Positions 40,084 to 51,561 of a DNA stretch of 64,000 nucleotides are shown here, in pieces. Both the position numbers and the translations under genes were made by a program. The notes below the pieces were generated by a model that was given only the letters and a program-made list of their open reading frames with translations, was not told the origin of the DNA and ran no database searches. The DNA comes from Pyropia haitanensis (Eukaryota; Rhodophyta; Bangiophyceae; Bangiales; Bangiaceae), in assembly GCA_008729055.1 (NCBI GenBank), contig SDUX01000002.1, positions 3,189,874 to 3,253,873 of the forward strand. Direction: 5' to 3'. Every line of letters starts with the position of its first letter. Position 1 is the stretch's first letter.

Positions 40084-42976
40084 CGCTGGCCAAGGTCGTA
40101 CCGCGGGCAGTCGCGCATCAGGCGCTCCATCAAGGACACCTCCAGCCCCGCCTCGCGGGCGGCGTTGCTGGTCACCACCGGCCCCAGCTGGCACGGGTCC
40201 CCGCACAGGACGAGGCGCCCGCGCGACGGGTTGAGCAGCGCCAGCGGCACGACCGTCTCGGCCTCCTTGGCCTGCGCCGCCTCGTCGACGAGCACGTACG
40301 CAAAGTGCCCGCGCGGGAGGCGCCGGTCGATCAAGCGCGCGGCGGTGACGAGCGTACAAATGACGACCGCAACGTCGGCCACATCGTCGGGCATGGCATA
40401 CGAGGCACTGGCCTCGTCCCAGCAGCTGATGGGATCCAGCTCCTTGGCGGCGGCGGCCAGCCGGTGTGACGGCGCGTAGAGGCGGAGGAGGTCCGCCGCG
40501 GGCAGCCGGTCGAGGAGGCGGCGGCCGAGCACGTCGGCCGCCGTGTTGCTGGCCGTACAGCACAGGATTTTGATGGCGGGCTTGAGCCGCCGCAGCTGCA
40601 CTACGCACTCGACCAGCGTGCGAGTCTGTCGTACCGATTGGATGGGGGAGAGGACGAGTGGTTTGAGCGGCCGGGGGAAGGAGCGGACGGGGGGGACGCG
40701 GTGCGACCGTCCAGACTCAGAATGCAAGCACCGCAGCGGACGCCCATGAGTGAGAAACAGCCTCCTCCGGGTCACGGCGGGCTCGGTCATGCTCGACCCC
40801 TCCGCGCTCACCCGGCAAGTTCGCCACGTACCTTTCCCGTCCCCGGGGGCCCTTGCAGTAGGTACGGCGCGCTGACGTCATTGCCGAGCACCACCTGCCG
40901 CACCGCCTGGCGCTGCTCCCCATTGATGCCGTCGGACCAGCGGATGTCCACCCGCCGCCGGTCGGCGGCCTCGGCCGCGGCCGCCGGCACGGGCCCCCGC
41001 GGGAAGAGCAGCCGCAGCAGCGCGGGCGAGTCGGCCACCCGGTCGATCGCGTCGTGCAGGCGCACCAGCTGGTTCCGGTTGGGCACGCACCGCAGGTGGA
41101 AGGTCAGGCCGGGGGTCCAGCCGGCGTGGAAGGCGGCGGAGAAGCGGGCGGCCACCACCTCCGTTTCAAAGTAGATGTCATGGACGATGCCGTCAAAGTG
41201 GGTTCCTCCCTGTGCGGCGCGCGTGAGCAGGAACAGTATCGGGCAAGAGATGACCGAGCAAAAGAGACAATGTAATGGAAAGCACACAGGCAAAGCCAGA
41301 GGCCCAACACGTGAAAGCCCGTCGTCAGTGTCAGTGACAGTGTCAGTGTTGTTTTCTTTGAGCCCGATCCATGGCTGCGGTGCCCCCCTCCGTACCGCAC
41401 GGGGCCAACGGATCCAGGCGGCCACCGCCCACCGTGGGCGCCTTTCAACCCGCAACGCACCGTCGGGCTCAGCCGGCGCACGTTGTCGGGCGTTTTGGCG
41501 ATACCGCACAGCGTCACGACCATCCGATCGCCAATGAGGATGCCCGGGTGCAGCGCCGCGACGCCCGGCACGATAATCTGGAACAGGTCCTGCCCCTCCA
41601 GGTGCGTCAGCTTGACGCCCGTCGCGGTGTGGGCGCTCGCGTTGACCGCCGCCTCCTCCGTGTGGAGCAGCGCGTGCTGGTACCGCCCGTACGTGCGCGG
41701 CCGCAGGCTGCGGTGGCCGCCCGCCAGCGCCGGCGCCACCGCCGCCGCCGGCTGCGCCGGGTGGTCGCCCAGGCAGGGGCGCGGCCACGGCCGGCGGCCG
41801 GTCACCATGCGCGACCGCCGCCCGCGGTCGGCGGGTTTGGTCACCGGCAGCGGGGTAGCGTTCTGGGAAGCCTGTCTCGCGGCGGTCGCCACGTACGGGG
41901 CGGACGGCGCGAGCACCCGCCGCAGCGCCGCGTCGGTCGGCACGCAACGGGCGGTGAGGAGCCGCTGCAGGGTGAAGGAGGAGAAGGAGAGGACCAGGCA
42001 GAGCTTGTAGACGCCCAGATCGGCGGGCGCGCACGTGACAGAGAGAGTGAGGCTGCCGCCGGGGGGGATGCGCACTGGTAGCTGCTCGCTCAGTGCGTCG
42101 TAGATGAACACGGGGGGGTCGTGCAGGCCGAGGCCAAGGTCATCACCGTGAATACTGACCAGCCTGTGGTGGTGGAGAACCCGGGAGGCTCCACGAGGAC
42201 GCACATCAACCAAACGCTGCCCATAAGAGTCATTGTCAGCACTGGGGCATACGCACACGCCCCCCCACACCGCTGAGCATTGTTCACGCCCTGACCCTGT
42301 CTTCTCTCACCCACCCATGCCCGTCTGCCAAAGAGAACGCAACGGCACGGCTGCACGGTCGCCACGTACGTTTCCGGCTCGGCCTCCCCATTGTGCACCT
42401 CAAACCCCCGTTGCGCCCACTCCCCCGCGGGCACATCCCCAAACGCCGGGCCCCCCGACACCTTCACCGCCCGCCACGGGGCGGTCGCCTCGTGCGCCGT
42501 CGCCGACGGTGCGTCGGCGGCCGCGTGGCCGCCGCGGCACCCCGCCCCCCCCCCCGCCGCCCCCGCTCGCTGTTGCTCGCCGCGGCGGCCGCCGCCGCCC
42601 GCTGCCGGCAGCCGCGGCGGCCGCGGCGGCGGCCGCCGCCGCAGCAGCGCGTCGACGGCGGCGGCGTCCCAGCCGATCGCGCCGCTCTTGGCCACCCACA
42701 GCAGCCCCGCCGAGCGCATTATGTAGAGCATCTGCGACGGGGGCGGGCGGTCGGCAGCCCGCGGCGGCCGGCCGGCCGCGCCCGCCGCGCGGACGTCGTC
42801 CATGTAGTCGGCGTACGCGGCGGCAAAGTCGGGTCGCCGTGTTGGGAGGGCGCCGCGGAGGGCGGCGACGAGGCCGGGCATGGCCGCACGGCACGCCGCG
42901 ACGACCGAGGCGGGCGGGTCGACGCCGCCGCGGGGGGGGGGGGGGCGGTCGGGGCGCGGCCGCCTGTGCGGGCCAT
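38903..42976 (-). CDS. MOV10/SDE3-type SF1 RNA helicase
   Basis: A UPF1-like superfamily 1 helicase of the MOV10/SDE3 group, which acts in RNA silencing and mRNA turnover in the cytoplasm. Four exons: 42976-42370, 42163-41461, 41209-40832 and 40625 to the stop. The introns are 42369-42164 (phase 2), 41460-41210 (phase 0) and 40831-40626 (phase 0). Motifs: Q-like NGEQRQAVRQVV; Walker A LLQGPPGTGK|T, with the last intron falling between Lys and Thr; Walker B VLVDEAAQAKEAE; GDPCQLGPVV; VANFRSH; STEEFQGGE; NVAITRAK. The N-terminal half has the MOV10-like beta-rich region (PVFIYDALSEQLPVRIPP, HLEGQDLFQIIVPG). A poly-Gly insert sits before motif VI. The frame stops at 39123 inside a Gly run. Shifting at the C run near 39140-39157 extends it to NAFAVLAEGGV and a stop at 38903, which looks like the real end. 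The start at 42976 (MARTGG) likewise needs a shift at 42929-42939. Confidence 0.87.
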
Positions 42977-44353
42977 CCTGCCCTTGGGCGAGGATGGATG
43001 AGGGTGGGGGGGGAAGAGAGAAGCCGAGGGGGGAAAGGAAAGGGGGGGGATGCGCTGCCGCCGGGAAGCGGGTCTCTGCTACAGGCACCGCCGGCGGGAT
43101 GGCGGGGACCGCGCGTGCCCGCCGCCGTAGGCGTACGTGGGAGGTGGTTTCCTCGCCTGCCGTGCCAGGAGCGGTCACCACCGTGCGCGGGTCGGCACGG
43201 CGGCAGCACCACCGCAGCGGCAGGGGCGGCGGACACAAGTAGGGGGCCGGCAGACGCGGCGGCGATCCCCCCCCGCTCCCCCCTCCCAAACCCCACCCGC
43301 CCCGCCTTGCGTTGGCGGGGCACTGCTGTAGCGCCACGCGCATAGCGGGCGGCGACGGACGCCCCCCGCCTCTGCAAAAGGGGGGGCGGCTGGTCGCCGC
43401 CTCCCATACGGCGGGGGCAGCACCCCCCCCCCTCGTCCGACCCCCAAAAAAGGGTCACGGGGATGACCAGTTCTTTTATCTTCCGTGACGGGCGTCCCCC
43501 CGGGGGGGAGCGGGGGGGGCCGCCTCCCGGCTGGCGCGGGACGCGCACGCCACCGCGCGCGCCGGAACCGTAGGCGGGGCCGAGCCCCGCGCGGCGCGGC
43601 GAGTCACCGCGGTGCACCCGACACGGTGTGCTGCTCGGGCGCGGGGGGGGGCGCCGCCGGCCACGGTGGGCGGCCGGCCGAGGCGGAAGGCTCCCTCGTA
43701 GAGGGAGTGCAGAGCTCGCGCCGCTGCGCACGTCCCCGCGGCGGTCAAGGCGGAGGCCCGCCGCCGTCACAGGCGGGCCACGCACACCCCCCTCTTGGAC
43801 CGTCCGGCTGCCCCGCCTCTCCACGCCTGGGCGGGCGGCGTCGCTCGAGCGCACCGACAACCAGCGCGCGTTCCCGGTTGAATCGTTCTTTCTTTGTGCC
43901 CGTGCGGAGATTTCACCGCTCCCATTCAAATGTTTGTGTGTGCTTCGCTGGGCCCGCCCCGGACGGCCCGATCGAGCATCTCCTGGGAGGCTCGGCTGGC
44001 CGCGTCACCTGTCGGGTCCCCCCCGCAGCACACGTGGGCGCGGCCAGCGCGGCTCGTGGCCAAGTCGGGCAGCCGCGCACCCTCCCCGCAACGACCCGCA
44101 GCGCCCGGCCGGCTCGGGGTGCGACCTACGACCTACGTGCGTGCGCACTTACCACCGTCGTCCCCACCCCCCCCCCCCCCCCCCCACACCTCCACTCTAC
44201 CCCCCATCTCTTTTCCTCTGCCGTCGACCCGCTCTCTGCGAGCGCCGGCCTCGTCCAACGCCGGCCACGGCGGTGGCGCCCGCGTCGGTGGGCACCCCCC
44301 CCCCCTCCTGCCCCCCCCCCCCCCCCAGCGGCTGGACCGCGCCCGCGGCGGTC
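42977..44353. other. Intergenic between divergent genes
   Basis: No gene recognised. It should contain the promoters of the minus-strand helicase and the plus-strand F-box gene. A slightly A/T-richer stretch with CCCAAAAAAGGGTCAC lies near 43442-43458 and another low-GC patch near 43880-43935. C runs (44165-44190, 44297-44326) precede the F-box gene. Confidence 0.35.
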
Positions 44354-44407
44354 ATGGCCGGTGGCCGCGCCCGTCGTGCGCCGACCGCCGCGGTTCGTGC
44401 CGCCTCG

Positions 44408-44439
<32 letters not shown>

Positions 44440-44629
44440 TGCCGCCGCGGCAGCCGCCGCCGCGGCGGCCGCGGCGGTCCCCCCCCCCGACACCCCCATG
44501 GCCGACGACGACGACTGCGTGATTGTGGAGCCCGCCACGCCCGTCACTGCCTTTGCCTCACCCATTGACGTGGACGAGGACGAGGCAACGCCCATGGCCG
44601 CTGACGGCGGCGATGACGGCGGCGGCGAC

Positions 44630-44679
<50 letters not shown>

Positions 44680-45729
44680 CGGTGGCGGCGACGGTGGCGG
44701 CGGTGACGACGCGGCGACGGCGGGCGTGCCGCGGTGTGGCCTGCTCGACCTGCCGCCTGAGGTGCTGGAACTGGTCGCCGCCGCCCTCCTCCGCGCCTGC
44801 TACGCCGACGTGCACCAGGCGCGCCCCGCGTGCGCGCGGCCCGCGTGCTACGTTGCGCTCCCGCCACCGCCTGGCGCGGTGCCACTGCCCGCGGCGGGCC
44901 TCGTCGATGCGCCGACGTGGGCGGCCGCCGCGCCCGCGGCGGCGGCGTGCGGCGCCCTCCGCCGCGCCATCCTCGCGTCTGTCCGCGTGCTCGCGCTGCA
45001 GTTCCCCACCGTTGCCGCCGCCGAGGCGGACCGCCCCGCCGCGTCCGCGGCGGACCGCTACCGCGGGTACATGCGGCGGGAGGTGGGCGCACTGACGCCC
45101 ACCTACCTCGGCCGCTGGCTCTACTTCTTCCCCGCCGCCGCGACGGCGTGGACGCAGGCGGTGACGCCCGCGCTCGCCCGGTTTGTGCGCTCCTGCCCGG
45201 CACTGGCGGGGGGGGTGGAGGTGTGGGACGGCCACCTGGGCGTCGGGTGTGACCAGGACGACTGCATGCAGGACGTGTTTGTGCTGCGCGCGCGGGGAAG
45301 AACGGGGGGGGGGGGGGGGGGAGGGGCGCCCGCCGGCACCGCTGTCGCCGCGCCCGTCGTACCGGCGCCGGCGTGGGCGGGCACGGCGGCGCGGGCGGCC
45401 GGCGTGGGGGCGCGGCGGGGCCGCCCACCCCCACCCCCCCCCCCCCGCCTCCACCCGCGGCGCCACACCTTGCCTTTGCGGTCAGCACGCACGTTGGCGC
45501 GCCGCTGCGCGTCACGTACGACGCGGCGTTTGGGCGGCTCGCGACGGGGGTGCGGCGGCTGGCCGCCGCGGGCGGGCCCGTCGTGGTGGCCCACGCGAGC
45601 CTCCACCTGGGCCACGCGCGGGGCGGACGGGGCGGCACCCTCGTCGAGCTCTACACGTGCGGCAAGGCCGACGACGAGGCGCACGACTGTGAGGCCGAGA
45701 CGTGGCTGGACGTGTGGTTTGACGAGTAG
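44354..45729 (+). CDS. F-box-like protein with an N-terminal SUMO-interaction-like motif
   Basis: From ATG 44354 an Arg/Ala-rich start leads to DDDDCVIVEPATP (about 51-63). Its acidic run plus VIV is the classic shape of a SUMO-interacting motif. A Gly/Asp low-complexity stretch follows, then GLLDLPPEVLELVAAALLRA (about 128-147), which fits the start of an F-box (LPxExLxxI), the part that binds SKP1 in SCF ubiquitin ligases. The rest is unassigned but well formed (RYRGYMRREVGALTPTYLGR, HLGVGCDQDDCMQDVFVLRA). After a C run at about 45431-45446 the frame changes to one reading HLAFAVSTHVGAPLRVTYDA, ELYTCGKADDEAHDCEAETW and ending LDVWFDE at TAG 45727. The C-terminal substrate domain is unknown. 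The F-box call rests on a short motif. Confidence 0.65.
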
Positions 45730-46712
45730 TGGGGCGGCCGCCGGCCACCGTCTGGTTGTTGCGTTGGCTGCGGCCGCGTTGAGTAAACAGAGCACGCAAG
45801 AGTAGGAAGCGCGCCACCCTGGCGTGCCGCGCCGTCTGGTGTGCGCCGCGCCGCGCCGCTGTGGGTGGCTGCCGGCCGCGGCGGGTCCCGGTCGTCCGTG
45901 GGAGCTCCCCCCCCACCGCCACCCCACGGTTGTGGCGGCCGATAGACTGTATCCACACACCCCCCAAGCGCGGGCGCGCGCCAGCGCGGAGTGGCGGCCA
46001 CCGAGGCGGCTGCCACACCGCGCCGAGCAGGCGCAGCAGGCAGACGCGGCGGGCGGCCCAGGACGGGGTCCACCCCGTTGGGGGCGCAGCCCCTCTTCGC
46101 GTCCCGCCAGCACGGCGCGCTTCCCCCCCGCGCGGGGAAGCGGCGGCGGCGCCCTTGGAGCTGGCGGTACCGCTGGTGGCGGCGCCCTTGGGGCAGGCAG
46201 TGCCGCTACGGCCGCCAGCTGGCGGTGGCGCGTCCCACAGCCACGGGGCGCCGCCGTACGCCGCCGTACGCCGCCCGTTCCGCGGTGCGCACCGGTCTGG
46301 CGTCTCGGGATGATGAACTTTGTTCCTGTGGCAATTCCCTCTGGCCACCGCCACCGCCAGGTGCTGTCAGCATGCGTTGGGCATACAGTGGGCTGGCACG
46401 GCGGCGGCTGGTGTTCCGTCCCGTTCGCCCACTGCCGGCGTCGTCCCCACCACTCAAGTGGTGTCGCCCTCCCTCTGCCCCGCGGCCGCCTGGCAGACAC
46501 CGGCTGCCGGGGTCTGCGAACTCTGGGGCGCCGCGGTTCCCACCCCCCCCCCCCGAACCCTCTCTGTGCGCTGGGTCACCTGGTTTCGGCAACGAGACCG
46601 CCCTCCAGTCCTCCCCCCCCCCCCATTGCATCGGCTACCTGCCTAACCCCCCCGGCTTCTCCGCCACCCTGCTGGTCCACGGTTGGGTCGCCCCGGCCTG
46701 GGCGCGGCCTCC
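45730..46712. other. Intergenic, no gene recognised
   Basis: GC-rich spacer between two plus-strand genes. C runs lie near 46543-46556 and 46611-46624, just before the metallopeptidase start. No frame here resembles a protein. Confidence 0.4.
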
Positions 46713-47399
46713 ATGGTAGCCGCCGGCAGCGCGTACGCGCCGGCCTCCCACGCGCGCCGCCAGGATGCGTACGCGTCCGTGTCGGGCGACCTGCCGCCCG
46801 GCGAGGCGCCGCTCGACGGCGCCGCCTCCCCGCTGGCCGACACCGCCGGCCTGACGGCGACGGACAATGGCGTTGGCGTCGGCGGCGGCGGCGACGAAGA
46901 CGACGGCGGCGACGGCGACGGCGGCGCCGCCACGGAGCGCGCGGCGTTTGTGCCGCCGCCGGGGGGCGGCCGCCTCGGCACGCGCTGGCGGCCGGCGCGG
47001 GTGGTCAACTGGTGGAAGCTGGCCGCGGCGGTGGGGGTGCTCGTCGGCGCGTGCGTTGGGCTGATGGCCCTCCTCGACGCGTCGACGCCGCCGGTCGGCA
47101 CCGCCGCGGCGCGCGCCGTCGCGGACGCGGTGCTCGCGTCGATGGACCGCTCCGCGTCGCCGTGCAACGACATGTACGCGTACGCGTGTGGGGGGTGGGA
47201 GCGGCGGACGCCCATTCCGGGCTCCCGGTCGGGCACCAGCCGCGGGTTCACCGCCGCCGCCGACCGCATCCGCGAGCAGCTGCGGGGGCTCCTCGAGATG
47301 GACGACGCCGGCGGCAAGGGCACCGCCAGCCGCCGCGTGTGGGCTGCGGTGCGGCGCGGCGGCGGCGGCAGCAGCGGTAGCGGTGACGGTGACGGTGAC

Positions 47400-47431
<32 letters not shown>

Positions 47432-49856
47432 AGACCCCGCCGCCGCCGCCGCCGCGACCGCCGCGATGGTCAAGCCCCGCGCGTTTTACGCTGCCTGCAT
47501 GGCCGCCCGTGGCGACGAGCGCCGCCGCCGGTGGGGCCTCTTTGGCTACCGCCACGGCCCCGGCGCGGCGGCGGCGGTGGACCTGGGCGCCCCCGACAGC
47601 CCGCTGGCGCGGTTTGCCGCGCCCGCGGCGGCGATGGAGGCGGCGCCTGCGGGGGCGGACGCGCCGACGGCCGCGTCGGTGGCGGCAGCGGCAGCCTACT
47701 TCCACGCCCACTGCGGCGGGTCCCCGTTTTTGGGGCTCACCGTGGACGTGGACGCACGGCACCCGTCCACGTACGGGCTGTACGTGTCGCAGGGCGGGCT
47801 GGGGCTGCCCCACCGGGACTACTACCTCGCCGACGACGAGACGCACACGCCCGTGCGCGCCGCGTACGTCGTGCTGCTCACAAAGCTGGCGGCCGCGGCG
47901 TCGTCGGCGGGCCTGCTTGGCGGGGGGGCGGGCAAGTGGGGGGCTTTTGACAACGCGGCTGCGGTGGCGGCCGCGGTGCTGGAAGTGGAGACCCGCCTCG
48001 CGACCCTCACTGCCCCGCCCGAGGACCTGCGTGACCCGGACCAGTGGTACAATGTGGTGGCGGTGGACAAGCTGCCGGTGGTGTCTGCGCTGCTCGACGC
48101 GGCGGGGGTGAAACCGCCGCTCTGGACGGGGCAGCGTGCTTCAGCGGCGGCTGCGGGGCTGCGCAGCGCGGCCGCTACAGCTCGGCAGGGCGGCGACCCG
48201 GCGTCTGAGCCCGAAGCGACGCCACTTGTCACGCCCGCGGCAGCAGCACTCGGCGGCAACGACACCGGCCGGTCTGTGATTGTGGACGTCCCCGCCTTCT
48301 TTGATGGCCTTTCGGCCCTGTTTTCCGAGGCGGTGGCGCCCGCCAACGCCACCGCCCTGTCCGCTCTCCGCGCGTACGTTGTGTTGCGGGCCACCCGCCA
48401 CGTTGCTGGGTCGGGTGCGGCCGGCGCGCCGCTGTACGGCGCCCTCTATGAAATGGCCAAGGTGTCGCGCGGCCTGCGCGCCGTTCCGCCTTCGTGGGAA
48501 GCGTGCCTGGGCTCCACCAATGTCGCGCTTGGCGAGGCGCTCAGTGCCGCCTACGTAGCCACGTACTTCCCCGAGGCCGCCCGGTCCGCTGCCACGGCCA
48601 CTGTCGGCGACGTGCGTACTGCGTTTGGCCGCATGCTCGCCGCCGCCGATTGGATGGACGCGGACACCAAGTCGGCGGCACAGGCCAAGCTGGAGGGCAT
48701 CCGCCTAAAGGTCGGCTACAAGGACGACCTCGACACGTACGACGAGCTGTCCATTGTGGCGCCGGGGCAATTTGACGTGCCACATCCCCACGCGGCGAAC
48801 CTGCTCGCCGCGTACGAGCACGAGTGGCGCAAGTCGATTGCTCGCCTCGACGGCGGAGCGCCAGTAGATACGAAGCAGTGGAGCATGCTGCCGACAGAGG
48901 TGAATGCGTACTACGACCCGACACGCAACGAGGTGGTCGCCCCTGCCGGCATCCTCCAGTCGCCCTTTTGGTCGACCCAGTTTCCGGCGGCGCTCAATTA
49001 TGGCGGGATTGGGGCAGTCCTGGGGCACGAGGCACGTTGGCTGCGCCGTGGGGGGAGGGGGGGTCTGCGGCGGCCGCTGCCGTGTTGGGTGTGGCGTATG
49101 GCGTATTGGGGGGACTCTTCGTGCGGCGTGCGCCGGTCAAGGCGTTGGACTTTTGTTCGGTGCCAGGCCATTGCGAATGTGGGAGCGTCCTTGCTGACGC
49201 CCATCAACCGGCTCTTTTCTGTCCGCCTTGGCTGCTTTGTTGCTCCTCTCTGTTCCTCACACTGCTTGGTTGCCTTGGGACTACCCCCTCCCCGCCTGCT
49301 TGCGCACCGCATTCTGCCGTCACCCTACCGGCCACGCACTCGCCAGATTTCACACGCTTTTGACGACAGCGGACGCAAGTTTGACGCCACTGGCGCTCTC
49401 CGCGACTGGTGGACGCCCTCGGCCGCCGCTTCCTTTCGCAACCGCACGGGCTGCCTCGTCTCCCAATACTCTGCGTACTCCCCCCCCCGGTCCCCGATGC
49501 ACGTGAATGGCAACCTGACGCTGGGCGAGAACCTGGCCGACGCTGGGGGTATCCGCGCCGCGTACGCGGCGTACCGGGCTGGCGCCAACGCGACGGCCGC
49601 GTCGGCATCCGCGCCGCGCAACGAGGTGCTCTCCGCGGCCATGTCGGACGAGCAGCTCTTCTTCCTGGCCTACGCGCAGACGTGGTGCACCAAGCGCACG
49701 ACCGCGTCGACAGCAACGCTCCTCGCGACGGACCCGCACTCGCCCGGTCGGTTCCGTGTGCAGGGGGTGCTGTCGGGCTACGCACCGTTTGTTGCCGCGT
49801 TCAACTGCCCGGCGAGCAGCCGCTACGCGTCAAAGCCGTCGTGCCCGCTGTGGTAG
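46713..49856 (+). CDS. M13 (neprilysin-type) zinc metallopeptidase, type II membrane protein
   Basis: M13 enzymes are membrane ectopeptidases that cut short peptides on the hydrophobic side. From ATG 46713 there is a ~100-residue acidic/Gly-rich cytosolic tail, one membrane segment (101-121, WKLAAAVGVLVGACVGLMALL without its last residue), then a luminal domain beginning SPCNDMYAYACGGW. Family motifs: NAYYDPTRNEVVAPAGILQ, PFWSTQFPAALNYGGIGAVLGHE, the zinc site HE|ISHAFDDSG, GENLADAGGIRAAY (third ligand Glu), FFLAYAQTWC and the C-terminal CPLW. An intron at 49032-49346 splits the HExxH site after Glu773. It starts GCACGT and ends GCCAG, a GC-AG intron of 315 bases without an in-frame stop. The spliced protein is 942 residues. 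The intron sense is forced by the family: without removal the zinc motif is destroyed. Long Ala runs interrupt the N-terminal half. Confidence 0.9.
49032..49346 (+). other. GC-AG intron splitting the HExxH motif of the M13 gene
   Basis: Exon ...GGGCACGAG, intron GCACGTTGG...CTCGCCAG, exon ATTTCACACGC. Joining gives GHEISHA, the expected neprilysin zinc motif. The intron is 315 bases (105 codons), phase 0 and lacks in-frame stops, so an unspliced transcript would read through with a 105-residue insert between His-Glu and the second His. Confidence 0.85.
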
Positions 49857-50751
49857 GCACGAACCGCCATGGCGCCTGGCTTGCCGCTGCCCACGCCCGC
49901 GGGGGGGGGGCCTCGTTGGACGGTGTGGGGCGGGCTGGCGGCTGGCAGGCGCGCCTCCACTGGGGGACCGCCGCGGCCGGGCTCGCCGCCATAGCCGCGT
50001 CGGCCATGGCCCGAGACGCCGCCGTCCTTGTCGTGCCCCCACCAGCCGCCCCGTGGGCCCCCTGTCACGGGTGCTTCATTGGCGGCGCTCGTACTGGGCG
50101 GGCGACCGCACCCCGGGGGGGGAGGGACGCTCTCACGCGTTGGCGGGGGTCTGCGGCCACCCCCTCCGCTGCGTTGGCGGTGGCGCGTGGCCGCCCGCCG
50201 TCGGTGGCGGCCGGCCACCAACGTGCAGCCAAGGCAGGCAGGGGGCTGGACCGCGACGGGGATGTGGAGGGAACGTTTCCCGGGTCGTAACGCGACACCC
50301 GCGCGGGGCCGGCTGGCGGGAGCCACACGAGCGCGGAGACGCTGTACAGGTCACCCCCGACGCGACCGCGGCCGCGTGCCGCGAGCACCCTCTCGACGGC
50401 GGCGTGTGAACGGCAGCGGCCGCGCCCGCGGCAGCGGCGGCGCGGTAGGTGTCGGGGACAGGCCACGCCGGTGAGACAGCGAGGAACAACGTAGAAAAAA
50501 ACGGACAGCGACGTGTCTGTCAAGGGCGCGCGCCCCGTGCGGCCGCGGGGCTCCCCCCCCCCCCCCCCCCCGCGCCCCACAGGTACAACCCAGCCACCCG
50601 CACACGGGCCGCCCAATCCCCCCCCCGACGGCCCACCCCGCCAAAGCCGCCCCCCCCCCCTAACCCCCCCCCCCCACCTACGCGCCCCCCCCCTCGTCCG
50701 ATGACCCCCCCTCCACCACCGGCCGCAGCGACGGCCGGCGTGGCCCCGCGG
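49857..50751. other. Intergenic between convergent genes
   Basis: No gene recognised. C-rich from about 50550 to 50700, with several C runs separated by single bases. The C-terminal tail of the helicase gene on the minus strand may extend into this stretch in a shifted frame. Confidence 0.35.
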
Positions 50752-51505
50752 TCAGGCTCCGCCGCCACACGGGCCGCGTGACGCGCTCGCGCGCGCGCGA
50801 CGACCCCCCCCCCCCCCCAGCGCGCGCATCCAGTCGGGAATGGGGGCCCCCCCCGCGGCGGCGACCGTGGCGAGCCGCCCCAGCCCCGGCGCGTCGGCCT
50901 CGGTAAACAGCGTAATCGCGGTGCCCGCCGCCCCCCCCGCCCGCCCCGTCCGCCCCATCCGGTGCACGTACGCGGCCGGGCTGGACGGCGCGTCAAACGA
51001 CAGGACGGTGCGCGTGGCGGGGCAGTCGAGGCCCCGGCCGAGGACGTCGGTCGCGACCAGCACCGACACCGCCCCCGTCCGGTACCGCCGCACCGCGGCG
51101 GCGCGGTCCGCCTGTGGCCGGCCGCCGTGGAGGACGTCCATCGTCAGCCGTGACGCGGCGGGGTACGCCGCCGCCGCGGCGGCGAGCTCCGCCAGCACCG
51201 CCGTCGCGCGGGCCTGCGTTTCGACAAAGACCAGCGCGGGGGGGGCGAGGTCGCCCGCCGACACAAGCGCCCGCAGCGCGAGCAGCTTGCCCGCGTCCCC
51301 GCGGCCGCCGGCAAAGACAAACCGCTGCGTAATGCGCGCGGCGGTGGACGCGTCGACCGACGCGACGCCGCCGCCGCCGTACGCGCCCGAGCCGACGGTG
51401 AACTTGGCGGGCACCCGCGCGAGCGTCCGCGCCGCCGCCTCGACGGGGGGGGGGAGCGTCGCGGAGAAGAGGTGGTGCCGCAGGGGGGGGCGCGCGGCGG
51501 GCCCT

Positions 51506-51561
<56 letters not shown>

